Source: Ochromonadaceae sp. CCMP2298
Lineage: Eukaryota; Sar; Synurophyceae; Ochromonadales; Ochromonadaceae
Length of the DNA stretch: 19,988 nt
Assembly: GCA_026770595.1 (NCBI GenBank)
Contig: MU633906.1
Coordinates: 1-19,988 of the forward strand
Direction of reading: 5' to 3'
Part shown: positions 8,736-18,794 of the stretch, piece by piece
Numbering within the stretch: the first letter of the stretch is position 1
Layout: each line of letters begins with the position of its first letter
Notes under the pieces: generated by a model
Seen by the model: the letters and a program-made list of their open reading frames with translations, nothing else
Database searches by the model: none
What the model was told of the DNA's origin: nothing
Made by a program: the position numbers and the translations under genes

Positions 8736-11651
8736 ATGCTGAGGGGGGTATTCGCGATCGCCATCCTGGTGCTGCACCTGGCCTGCAGCAATGCGCTTGC
8801 AGTGTCCTACAGAAACCCGCTCCTGCTCAGGGCACGGCCGATTGGAGCAAACCTGCAGTCGACGTCTCTGGCGTTTGATGGTAGTCGCGGTGCGCACTCG
8901 AGCTCGATGGCCCTTCAGGCCTTGCGTAGTGACGCCGACGGCGAAAGAGGCGTCTTCTCCAAGGTTGCTGCCTTCTCGCGAAGGACTGCAGCATCTCTGG
9001 TAATAGTGCTGTCTATGCTGACCTCGCTCGTTCTTCCAGCACGTGCGAGAAGTGGGCCCGCGGACGGTGCATCTGGCACCCTCAGCAGCAGCAGCCGTGT
9101 CCGAGGCCGCCGGGGCGACCGTGCAGGCAGAGAGGCCCGGCTGGTGGCACGCGTTGAGCTGGAGGTGGAGGAAGGCGAGGAGTTAGACAATAGGGACAAG
9201 CAGCTGACTAGGGTGGGGCTGATGTTTGTGGCGCTCAGCACGCTCTACATTCTCATACCTAGCGGCAAGGGCAAGAAGGGGAGGGGCAGCAGCGAGAACA
9301 GAGACGATGCAGAGGAGGCAGAGGAGGAGGTCATCCCGCCCATGCGGAGCCCAGCGAAGAGTGCCAAGAAGCCTCCTGCGAAGAAGAATAGCAAGCAGGA
9401 GGAGCAGGAGGACGAGGACTTGTTCGGGGAGGTGGAGGGGGGGGCGCGCATCGCATCTCGCAACAATGTGCTGGGCAGAGGCGGCCTGGGTCGGGACAGC
9501 TCGAATGTGTCCAAGATGTTGCGCGGCTCGCAGGAGCAGCTGATGGGCCTGCCCGAGCCTGATGACCTCTTCTCTAATGGGGAGTCTGCTGATGACGTCT
9601 TCGCGGAGGTGGAGACCCCGGCACAGCGCAGGGCTGCCCGCCAGAGAGAGGCGGAAGAGAAGGAGGAGAGGGAGGAGAGGCCTGTGCCTGAGGAGGAGCC
9701 CTCTGTCTCGGTGTCCTCCCTGGGCAGGGGCCGCGTGAACAAGTTCAAGTCTGCGCCGGAGCCTGCGAACTCTGCAGGCGGCGACGACAAGTCCTTGGAC
9801 TCCTTGCTGCCCCCCTACGCCAGCATCATCGCAGCACCCGTGGACTCGCAGCTGCCCACCCCCTCTGCGCCCAGCCGAGCAGCTGCGCCAGAGCCGGAGG
9901 AGGAGCCCTATGAGGCTGAGGAGTCTGTCCCCGCCAAGAAGGGGAACATCCTGGACAGGCTGTTTCAGAAACCGGGGGGCGGTCGGCCTGCGGACATCAA
10001 GTCTGCTCTGAAGGTGGGCAGCGGGGACCCCTCGGAGGATTACCGAGTGCTGGTGGCTGCCGCGCTGACAGCCTACGTGCCGGACGGTGCGCTTCCGAAT
10101 AAGGAGCTAGGCAGGCAGGTGGTGGCGCTGACGCAGGCGGGCTCTGTGTCGGAGAAGGCTGAGGACGAGAAGGAGCGCATGCAGGCGCTGAAGGACGAGA
10201 TACAGGCCAGCGGGCTGAGCGAGCAGGAGGCGGGAGAGGTCTTCGCAGAGGTACGTCAGATGAGGGGGTGCAGGGACGATCATAAAATATCGAATGTCCC
10301 AACCCAATACTAGTGGGCACTTAGCTCGGACTCGATGCATCTTATCAACAAATAATCGCTCCCTTCCTCCTGCTCTCAGGTGGCCAACGCTTTGCTTGTG
10401 AGTCTGGTGGACTCTGCTGCGAAGACTGCTGACGGCAAGGAGGAGCAGCTGTCAGTGGAGGCGCTGGACCTGGTCACGGACTTCGTGCAGGGGGCGGGCG
10501 CATTGTTCGGAAGCACCACTCCCCGTGCTCGGATCGACCCCATCCAGTACAACGGCAAGGCGCGCAAGGGCAAGCTGGAGACTCTGTACATGCGCTACGC
10601 CAAGGCGGGTATGGACCTTAAGAGCATCATGGGGGCCATGGGCGGAGGGGGTGGGGAGGAGGAGGGGGGGGCGGAGGAGGGAGAGGCGGCCATGAGTCCG
10701 GAGGAGCGCGCTGACCGCCTGGGCAAGCTGCAGTTCCTCTTCAACATCAAAGAGGGTAGGCGCCATTGTGACTGTGCTCGTCCCTTGTCGCACTGAGGAG
10801 CGCCTCGAATGTCGTGATTATGTCGAGATCTCATCGTGCATTAGTGGTGATTTCGTCGTGCTGTGATCTATATTTTGTTTCTAACAGTCTTCCCTTCTGT
10901 GTCTTCTCTGGTCTGTGCCCTCAGGCAAGCGCAACGGCATGGAGCAGAAAATAATGCGCGAGATGATGATGAGCATGACCAAGGAGATGGGGGGGGAGGG
11001 AGGGGACCTGGGCAAGATGATGGAGGCGTTCTCGGGCAAGGGGGGAGCGGACATGGCCGGCATGGAGGAGATGATGGGGCAGATGGGACAAGGCGGCGCA
11101 GGAGGGTTCCCAGGTAGGTCCCCACACCCACAACACGCTTGTCTGGCGGCATTTCCCGGTGACCGAGGTCGCATCTGTGTCTTACCTTGGCTCACCCCTG
11201 TTCCTCCCTCTCCTCACTTCCTGCTCAGGCGGCGGCGGCGGTCCCGATGGCATTCCCGACATGTCTAACATGAACCCCGAGGATGTGGCGGCGATGTCCA
11301 AGGAGGCCATGGGCGCGGTCAAGCAGGCTCTGGCGGAGGGCTCTCTGGGCCGCAACGACGTGCTGGAGTTCGAGAAGATGATCGGCATGGACGTGAAGAA
11401 GATGGTGGGCATGATGGAGTCCGGCAAAGGTGAGTACCTACTGCCTCCTATCCCCTACCTGCTACCTCCGCGCTGCCTACCTCCTACTTCCTGCTTCCTG
11501 CTTCCCACTAGCCAGCCTGCGTACTAATTCGATATATTGGTCCCTCCCCCCTTACTTCGCCCCAGTGGACAAGCGGCAGCTGCAGAAGCTGAGCCCGGAC
11601 CTGGCAGAGATGATGGACGTGTTCAGGCAGCTGGCAGCCATCAAGGGCTGA
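8736..11651 (+). CDS. Acidic, Met-rich protein with signal peptide plus Tat-like second leader, 788 aa
   Basis: Exons 8736-10250, 10380-10755, 10925-11113, 11229-11429 and 11566-11651; all junctions are GT-AG and in frame. The ATG at 8736 is the first Met in frame; the longer frame opens with TTG. Residues 1-22 are a signal peptide (MLRGVFAIAILVLHLACSNA, then LA). Residues 23-81 are Ser/Arg-containing and transit-like. Residues 81-104 carry SRRTAAS, a hydrophobic core LVIVLSMLTSLVLP and an ARA cleavage motif, like a thylakoid Tat leader. A TM segment follows at about 160-175. Residues 175-440 are highly charged and probably disordered. Residues about 445-625 are helical (YRVLVAAALTAYVPDGALPN, LGRQVVALTQAGSVSE, EALDLVTDFVQGAGALFGS). 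Residues 632-690 are extremely Met-rich (EQKIMREMMMSMTKEMG; MEEMMGQMGQGG), and the C-terminus is helical (DKRQLQKLSPDLAEMMDVF). The family is not recognised. Plastid/thylakoid location is inferred from the leader; the secretory pathway alone is the alternative. Confidence 0.75.
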
Positions 11652-12011
11652 TCGTGTGATGAGTGGACACCCTCTGTACTCCGTATCGTGCTGCGTATTT
11701 AGAATCGAATAGTTGGCAAATAATTTTAGCTAATTTTATAATCCAGGGGCGACGGCTGACACACACTGATGAAGAAGCTCTTCCCTCCTTCCTTCCACCC
11801 CACCTTCCTGCTGCTGCAGATCGCTCCGCCACCAATTCACAATACGCTATCTGTTATACAATTAAATGCAAGTATACACTGCAAGGCTCCAGCAGGAGCA
11901 CAGGGCGCTGCTGTGTCCCTCGCCTGGCCTACTCCCACTCCTAGTCCTACTCCCACTCACACCCTCACTCCCACCCTCACTCCTAGTACTAGTCCTGGTC
12001 CTAGTGTAGTC
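11652..12011. other. Convergent 3' intergenic region
   Basis: This 360-bp stretch lies between the stop codons of the genes at 8736-11651 and 12012-17133. It starts with an AT-rich part (11695-11745) and ends in a CT-rich imperfect repeat (about 11925-12011). It must contain both 3' UTRs. No gene or RNA is seen. Confidence 0.5.
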
Positions 12012-12018
12012 CTAGTCC
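11928..12018. repeat. Imperfect 6-bp CT-rich repeat (CTCCTA/CTCCCA/GTCCTA variants)
   Basis: A run of hexamer variants such as ACTCCT, AGTCCT, ACTCCC and ACCCTC fills the end of the convergent spacer and reaches the stop codon of the minus-strand gene. It is a degenerate microsatellite; the opposite strand reads GGACTAGGACT-type sequence. Confidence 0.6.
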
Positions 12019-15000
12019 TTGGATACTTTAAGGTGCTGCGCCATGAGCGCCTTGGTGGCCCTCTTGTCCTTGCGCTGCCTGCGCCTCGCCAATTTGCCCT
12101 TCGCCACCAGCTCCTCCTCATCCTCCTCCTCCTCGCTGCTGCCGCGGTACTTGTCCGTGAAGAGTGGTTTGAAGTTGCGGCCCCAGAAGGTGTTGTTCTT
12201 CTTGGGGGGGATCAGCTCGCGCTCCACGGCACGGTCCTCCAGGCGCTTCTTGACGTGCAGAGCCTGAAGAGGAGGAGGATTGGGGTTAGGGGGGTTAGGG
12301 GGCGGTGCGAGGGAAAGGTGTTGGGTGGCGTTAAGAGGGCGGTAAGTAATGCGTGGACATGGGGCGGCTCACCCGTTGGGCCAGGACGGTGCGTAGCTCC
12401 ATGCCCTCCTTGCCAGTGGTCACCATCACCGTGTCTCCGCCCGCCAGCTGCAGCAGCTCCAGCTCTGTGGGTGGCTCGAAGCCCGTCTTCTCCGCCTTGT
12501 CCAAGAACTTCTCCAGCCGGACTTCGAAGGCTTCGGTGGACCCCTCTACCGGTGTTGCTTCCACCCTGGCAGTCTGGTAATCCTCCAGGGCGCAGGGATT
12601 GCGGTTCATCTGGTGGATGTACGTCTTGTGACGCTCAGGATTCACCTCGTTGCGTCTCTGGAGTGAAGAGGAGGGGGAGGAGAAGAGGGGGGGAGGGGGA
12701 GGGGGGTTACGGTGTAAGTAGATAAGCAGCAGAGAGAGAGCAGCAGCCTCATCACTCATCATCATCACTCATCACTCATCACTCATCACTCATTACTCAT
12801 GGCTCACGGCTTACCTTTCGAATGGCCTTGAAGGCGACCTCATACTCCTGCCTAGCATTTTCCCTGATGATTTTGGCTTCCTCCTCTGTGTAGAGTGGGG
12901 AAAAGAGGAGAAGAGGGGAAAATAGAATATCAGGAGTGAGTATAGTCAGCATATGCATGCAACATCAATCGAGCGAGTATACTAGGCAGCAAGTGTACAG
13001 TGGGTCGTACCGAAGTCTGATGGCTTTGCAAAGAGGTCGATGGCCTTGTGCGCGGCGGCCAGCACTTCGGGGTCCTTGGAGACCCGCTTGCTCCTCCGCT
13101 GCGGCTTGCTGCTGGCTACCGGTACCGGCTTGCTGGCCATCTCCTTGCGGGCGAGGTACAGCGCGTTGTTTTCCATGTAAAACCTCGCCTCCTCGACCGC
13201 GTCCTGCAGCCTGCTCGACGCGACTGAGTTCTGCACGCCGATGTAGTTCTCCTCCTGCTCGTCAAAGGAGTAGGTGTAGCGGTCCAGCAGCTTGCGGAAG
13301 CCGTACTGGCCAGCGGTTGCAGTTTCGGACACTGATGCCAGAGCCTGGGGGTTGTGGGCGAGACTACTACTGCTGCCTGCCAACTGCGGCTGCGGGCCTT
13401 CTAGCTGCTGCTGCGAGTCCCCAGCGCCTGCCTGCGTGTGGTCCCAGCTGTTCGCACTGTACGTACTGTTCGACTGATCCCAGCCCTGCTGCGAAGATGC
13501 ATCCCACGACAGTGCTGCTGAGTGCCTCCACGACTGCGACGACGGGTCCCACACCTGCTGCTCCTCTCCCTGGCCGTGGGTCCACCTCTGCGACCTCAGA
13601 TCCCACGTACTCTGCGACGTCGGATCCCAGCTCTGAGAGGGGTCCACGTACTGCCAGGCCTGCGCAGCCTCGTCCCAATACTGCTCTGCCGACTGCTCGC
13701 TGTAAGCCACCATCTGCCCCCCCTGCCCCTCCTGCCCCTCCTCGGCCAGCGCAAGAGCAGACGCACTGTCTACGAGTTGCATATCATGTGAGTCAGCCAG
13801 CAACGCCTGAGCCTCCTGCACGTTGCCGCTCCCCTGCTGACCCGTGCCCTTAGTGTCCTTTGTCCCCTTCGATGCGACGGAGAGGGAGGGGGAGGGGGAG
13901 GGGCGGCTCTCACTACTCTCTACGGCGCCGCTGCCAGTGGAGGTACCACCAGAAGTGCCGCCGGAAATGCCGGAACCGCTACTGGAGCTGCCGCTCGCAC
14001 TGCTGCCCCCGTTGCTGCCCTGGCTGCGCGCTGTGAGGACCTTCTGCTCCGAGCCCGCCTGCGCCGCTGTCTCTGCATGCTCTGTGTTGGTAGTAATGGT
14101 ATTTGGAGCTGCCGTCTGGAGGCTCAGCTGCTCCGCCGTGTGAACCGTTTTCCTCCTCTGTGAATGCAGAGGCTGCTCGCCCCCCCCTACTATGTCAGCC
14201 ATATTCATACTCGACTCGTCGCTGTCGCTACTAGATGCCCCCCCCTCCGTAGCAAGCTTGAGCAGAGTGGCTTGCTCCCTCATCTTGCGGCGCTTCTCTT
14301 CGTGCTGCAGGATCCAGCCCTCTCCCTGGCTATCCTCAGAGGAAGACGTCTCCAGGGGGATATCTGCCGCACACGAGTACAAGTAGGTGCAGTACAAGTA
14401 GGTGAAGTAGGAGAGGAGATTCAGAGGAGGGTTAGAGGAGGGTCGGTAGAGGATTAAAGAGAAAAACTATCAATAAAAAGCACAAGTGTCACTGGTTGCT
14501 GATTGCTCACCCTCAGGAAGGTCATCGGGGGGTATGGGTATTTGGAAGTTGGAGGGCAGGTAGTGCTGCACTCCGGGGCGGTCGTAGGTGATATTCCCAT
14601 TGACCTCGTTTTTCCAGTATATTTCGTCTCTGTAGATGTCCTTGTTCTTGATCCACAGGTCCACCTGGAACTGCGCACTGGTCACGCTGTGCATGGCTGC
14701 CTCGAAGCCCCTAGTGGCCATCTTCCACACCTTCCGCAGGTCCTTCCGCATGCGCCTCTTCTTGGTGATCATGAAGAACTTCCACGCCCGGAAGGCCTTG
14801 TCCCTGCCCATGCCCTCCATGCTCTGCCGCACCGTCTCGATGACTCTGAACTCCCTGCGCGCCTTGTCTTTGGCTATCTGCATGTGGTGGTCCACGTACT
14901 GCCTGTAGATCTCGTACTTCAGCTCCTTCTGGATCTCGTTGAAGTGGCCGTTAGCGGTCATGTAAAGCTTGCGCGCGCGAATGGTCGCACCCTCCACGAT

Positions 15001-17133
15001 GGTGCGGTAGCTTCTGGCGATCTTCCTGCGTGTGGACTTGTACTGGTAGCTGACTGCGTGGCCCAGAGGTAAAAGCACTGGGTTCACCACCACCTCCTCA
15101 ACCATGTGGTGCGCCTGCGCCAACAGCCCTTTCTTCTGATCCATCTTGATGTCGAACCTGCCCTTGATCTTGGTGTGGTTCTCCTTCTGCAGAGCCTTGG
15201 CGTCCCTGCGAGACAGGCGCACCCTCCACCTCTCCGCTTCTGGCGATTCGTCTTCGCTGCTGAACTCACTGGAGTCCTCCTCCGAGGTGTTCACGGAGTC
15301 CGAGTCGTACAGCCCCTCGTCCAGCAACAGGCAGTCTCGCTCGCAGTCCGTCTGCAGCTGCTTCAGTTGTATGGTCTCGGGCAGGTTGGCCAGCTGCACG
15401 GTCAGCGCACTGATGCGTTGGTCCAGAGCGTTTTGCACGTACCCCTCCCTCGCTTTCTGCTTGTCGGCCTTCAGCTGCTCCAGAGACGCCTCCAGCTGCC
15501 CCAGCTTCCGATCTCGCTCCTTCTGCACGCGATCTATCTTGTAGTCGAACTTGGCGATGATCTTCTTCTTCTGCCGCTCCAGGCCCGCATACTTGCCCTG
15601 CACCACTGCGTCCACGCCCCCCTCCTGCAGCACCTCCTCTGCCTGCTCGTACGCAGTCTCCTCCAGCCACAGGTCTCCTGCATAGGAGTCCAGATACAGC
15701 TTCGCCTCGTGCTCTGCGCGGTTGACTGCGTCCATGAGTCCGTTGGTCTTGTATGCGCTCCACTGCCTGTCCACCTTGTCCTTCTGCCGCACCAGCTGCT
15801 GCTTCACCAGCACGCACTGCCGGTAGCACATGAACCCGATCTTGGGGGGGATGCAGGGGTTTCGCTTCCCGGTCTCGTCCACGCAGGAGCATCTTTTGAA
15901 CATGGCTTTCTGCGCTCTGATAACTGGACCCGCGGCATCTGCGAAGTTCGCGAATGCGTGCATAACCTCCTGCTCATTGTAGTCGAAGGTAGAGACGGCG
16001 TCCGTGGTGAGGGCGTCTGGGTGGCCCATCCTCTCGGCGTGCCAGAGCTCCTTCAAGTGGGGCAGCAGGTCGTTCCAGAAGTAAGGCAGCTGCAGGGCGA
16101 ACCAGCGGTCGAGGTCGGCGGGGCTCCTCTTCACGTCCACCTCGAAGAGAGAGGAGTCGGGCAGGCCTCGCTCGTGCATCTGCTGCAGTACGTGCTGCGT
16201 GGTCAGGATGATGTGCCGCATGCGCGATTGTGTGTCCTGCAAATGCAGGTTTCTGCAGTAGAGAATAATGGCGGCACCGCCGGCGCCGATGATTTCTGCC
16301 GGTGGGTCCTTCATGCCGTCGTTGCCCTCGATGCGCAGCAGCTTGAGCGACTGTAATTTCCAGAAGTTGACTGGCAGAGCGACCAATCGATTGTAGTCCA
16401 GATTCAGCTCGTGCAGCTGCACCAGGTCACCGAACCTGTCTGGCAGTCTGGCGATCTGGTTCACGTTGAGGCGCAGCGTGACCAGGGTGCTGCTGCTGCA
16501 GATCTGAGAGGGCACGTAGCTGAGCGCGTTGCTGCAGGCACTGAGGCTCGTTAGACTTGGCATACGCCCGATGCAGCGAGGCAGACGGGTGAGGCGGTTG
16601 TTGTTAACGTTGAGCATCTTGCAGGAGATCATGTTGTCGAGGTTCTCGGGCAGCACGGTCAGCAGGTTGTGCTGAAGGTCCAGGCGCTCGATCAGGTTCA
16701 GCGCGCCGAAGGTGACCGGCAGGGCCTCCAGCTGATTGTTGGCCACTCCGATCTTCTGCAGGGAGCACATGTACCCTATCCTGGGAGGCAGCGAGACCAG
16801 CCTGTTATACATCAGGTTGAGTTCTCGCAGGTTGGTCAGCTGTGCGATGTTGTCCGGCAGAGAGACGATGTGGTTGTTGGACAGAGAGAGCACCTCCAAG
16901 CTCACCAGCCGGTCCCCCAACTCGGCCGGGAGCTCCGTCAGCCCCACCCCGATCAGCCTGAGCGCCCTCAGAGGCATGCCGAAGTTGCTGCCGAAGTCGA
17001 ACACAGCAGGCGATACCACACACACCAGCGGGTCCCAGCATATCCTCAGGTAGCCGTTCTGCAGGGACGCTTCGTACATGGCTGTCTGCCACTGCAACTT
17101 CTTCCTCCTCTCCTCTGCGTTTTGGGCCTTCAT
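12012..17133 (-). CDS. LRR - coiled coil - WW-like - Trp-repeat protein, 1527 aa
   Basis: Exons 17133-14511, 14363-13011, 12885-12815, 12657-12373 and 12263-12012; all introns are GT-AG and frame holds across each (LPE/D/IPLETSSSED; PSDF/E/EEAKIIREN; FKAIRK/RRNEVNPER; VLAQR/ALHVKKRLED). Residues about 52-290 contain some ten 23-residue leucine-rich repeats (LEVLSLSNNHIVSLPDNI; LRELNLMYNRLVSLPPRI), capped by PPAEIIGAGGAAIILYCRN. The LRR-and-cap style resembles plant-type intracellular and Roco LRRs. Residues about 300-800 are charged and helical, with coiled coil near 520-600 and basic helices such as KAFRAWKFFMITKKRRMRK. A WW-like strand pair (EIYWKNEVNGNITYDRP) ends at about residue 853. Residues 876-1090 are Ser/Gly/Thr-rich, 1103-1184 hold a Trp-rich array, and the last 200 residues are mostly charged, ending in a Lys/Arg-rich tail (ARRRQRKDKR). 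Probably a cytosolic or cytoskeletal scaffold; function is not established. No kinase, GTPase or TM segment is seen. Confidence 0.8.
12750..12799. repeat. ATCACTC-type heptamer repeat inside an intron
   Basis: Repeats of (ATCACTC) with ATC and ATT variants fill the donor side of the intron at 12658-12814 in the LRR gene. The acceptor side of the same intron is a run of G and GGGGA on the plus strand, a pyrimidine tract on the sense strand, so most of this intron is simple sequence. Confidence 0.65.
13435..13682 (-). repeat. Protein-coding Trp-rich tandem array (WDxxSQxxW-like units)
   Basis: Within exon 2 of the LRR gene, residues about 1103-1184 read as degenerate repeats around Trp-Asp: YWDEAAQAWQY, SWDPTSQSTW, WDLRSQRWTH, VWDPSSQSWRH, SWDASSQQGW, WDQSNSTYS, SWDHTQ. 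The unit is 8-12 residues and Ser/Gln-rich. The first part, with alternating aromatics and acids, is loosely reminiscent of aromatic octamer (OCRE-type) repeats, but the spacing does not match well enough to call one. Confidence 0.65.
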
Positions 17134-17482
17134 CCTCTAAGGAACGTGGGCGGATACTACTTCGATCGGAAGAGGCCAGTGCCCAATACGCAAGCCGATG
17201 CGACGCGGTCGCGCGGATGCGCCAGCTGTTGACGCACACAGCACACGAAGGCCTCTCGGGTGGCGTTGCGAGTGACGAGAATACGCAGAGACCTGCGCTT
17301 ATGCTTATCATTCCTGATGGTGCATCATCATCATCTCATCACGAGATTCTGGAGCATCAATATGTAACCGTATGGTGACGTAAAAAGACCGTTTTTTGGT
17401 TTAAAAACAACGCAAAAAAAATAAAAGAGCCTTTTTCACGCACTCCCATCTAAATCCAACGATCCATCATTCAGAGATCGAG
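17134..17482. other. Divergent promoter region between LRR gene and transporter gene
   Basis: This 349-bp spacer separates the two start codons. Its middle (17376-17440) is strikingly A/T-rich, with A and T runs (GTTTTTTGG, GCAAAAAAAATAAAA). It also holds TGACGTAA at 17376-17383 and CATCTAAATCCAAC at 17447-17460, 23 nt before the transporter ATG. No gene is seen. Confidence 0.5.
17376..17383. promoter_or_regulatory. TGACGTAA, bZIP/CRE-like site
   Basis: TGACGTAA is close to the palindromic TGACGTCA recognised by CREB/ATF-type bZIP factors. It lies 100 bp upstream of the transporter ATG in the shared divergent region. One 8-mer match is weak evidence by itself. Confidence 0.3.
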
Positions 17483-18794
17483 ATGGAGAGGGGCTCCTGC
17501 CTTACTTCTTCACATCTAACGGCAGCCCAGAACACCTCCGAGGCATCGCAGCCATTGCCTCATTCTGCCCCCGCTCCCCTCCTCAAAAAAGAGATGCAGC
17601 GCTTGGAAGACACCTCGACCCCCGTGGCGGTACGATAAAACCGAGCCTGCCATTGATCACACCACTTCGCTTGTCTTATTTTCTTTCCATACATACCCGT
17701 ATTTGCGATGCTCATCAGATTGGGATGGCGATTGTGGCCTACTCGCTGTGCTCGTCCACGCTGCTGCTGGCGAACAAGATGACCATGGCCTACCTGCCCA
17801 TCCCTGCTGTCGTGAGCTTCATCCAGATTTTTTCGAGTGCAGTGTTCATCCTTCTCTACAAGGTGATGGGCGGCACGGTGGATGCCATTGAGTGGCCCAA
17901 GGTTAAGGCCTACTCCTTGTACATCGTCGCGTTCGTGGCTGCGATCTACGCGAACATGCAGGCTTTGAACCACTCGAACGTGGAGACCGTGATCGTGTTC
18001 CGCGCATGCTCCCCCATCGCAGTCACCATCGTCGAGTACTTCTTCATGGACCGTGCGTGGCCATCGCTGCGGTCTACAATGTCTCTGATCGTTGTGGCGA
18101 TGGGCGCCATCTGCTACTGCATGAGCGACTCGCAGTTCAACCTCGAGGGCATCGAGGCCTACTACTGGGTCATGACATACTTCGTGCTCATCACGTTCGA
18201 GATGACCTACGGGAAGCGCCTCACCTCTTCCGTGAAGATGGAGTCTGTGTGGGGCCCGGTGCTGTACTGCAACCTGCTGGCAGCCTTCCCCATGTTCATG
18301 ATCGGGTATGTGAACGGGGATTTCGAGAATATCCAGGAGAAGCTGGCAGAGGTGCCCGCTAACGGAGTCATGCTGCTGATCTTCTCCTGCGTCGCGGGAA
18401 CAATGATCGGGTAAGCACGCCCACTTCGCTCTTGACTGCTCCTTGCGCTAACTTCCTCTACTACCCCTGCTCTTCCCATTGTCCGATGGTTCTCCTGTGC
18501 TTGTGCTCGTGCTTGTGCTTGTGCAGGTACACTGGCTGGATGTGCCGCGGCATGGTGAGCGCCACGACCTACACTTTAGTGGGCGTGGTCAACAAGTTCT
18601 TGACAGTGCTGCTCAACGTGGTGCTGTGGGAGAAGCACTCCACTGGCTGGGGGGTGACCTTTGTGTGTCTCTGCCTCATGGCGGGCACCTTGTACCAGCA
18701 GGCTCCTCGGAGGGACGAGGCACGCAAGGTACAGCAGGCGGAGCAGGCAGCTGCTGCAGACCTGGAGAGCAGCATGTCGATGCTGAAAAAGTGA
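17483..18794 (+). CDS. Golgi nucleotide-sugar transporter, GONST3/GGLT1-like (GDP-sugar), 368 aa
   Basis: Exons 17483-17629, 17719-18410 and 18527-18794; introns begin gtacga and gtaagc and end catcag and gtgcag, with frame kept (TPVA/IGMAIVAYS; GTMIG/YTGWMCRGMVSATT). Exon 1 supplies a 49-residue cytosolic N-terminus. The rest is a DMT-superfamily transporter with about ten TM helices. Key stretches are SLCSSTLLLANKMTMAY, NHSNVETVIVFRACSPI, PVLYCNLLAAFP and SATTYTLVGVVNKFLTVLLN, then WEKHSTGWG and a YQQ end. The FRxxxPI, GxVNK and WxKHST motifs resemble plant GONST3/GGLT1, a Golgi GDP-sugar (GDP-L-galactose) transporter. The family exchanges a nucleotide sugar for the nucleoside monophosphate to feed lumenal glycosylation. 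The usual GALNK of GDP-mannose carriers reads GVVNK here, so the exact GDP-sugar is uncertain. The protein ends in two lysines. Length is normal for the family (about 330-390 aa). Confidence 0.85.

Noticed and set aside
8480-8878. 132-aa frame starting with ATG in the 5' region of the gene at 8736
   Set aside because: It overlaps the called gene out of frame and shows no conserved features. It could act as an upstream ORF if transcription begins before 8480, but nothing supports that.
11769-12725. 318-aa plus-strand frame across the convergent region
   Set aside because: It runs through a microsatellite and antisense to two exons and two introns of the LRR gene. It has no domain.
15106-16356. 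416-aa plus-strand frame inside the LRR gene
   Set aside because: The sequence is Leu/His/Gln/Val-rich and reads as the reverse complement of LRR and coiled-coil codons. The minus strand has recognisable LRRs, so this is a shadow.
17653-17718. N-terminal extension of the transporter (MITPLRLSYFLSIHTRIC...)
   Set aside because: It begins at TTG and covers an intron ending in CATCAG. The upstream exon at 17483-17629 joins in frame and supplies an ATG.
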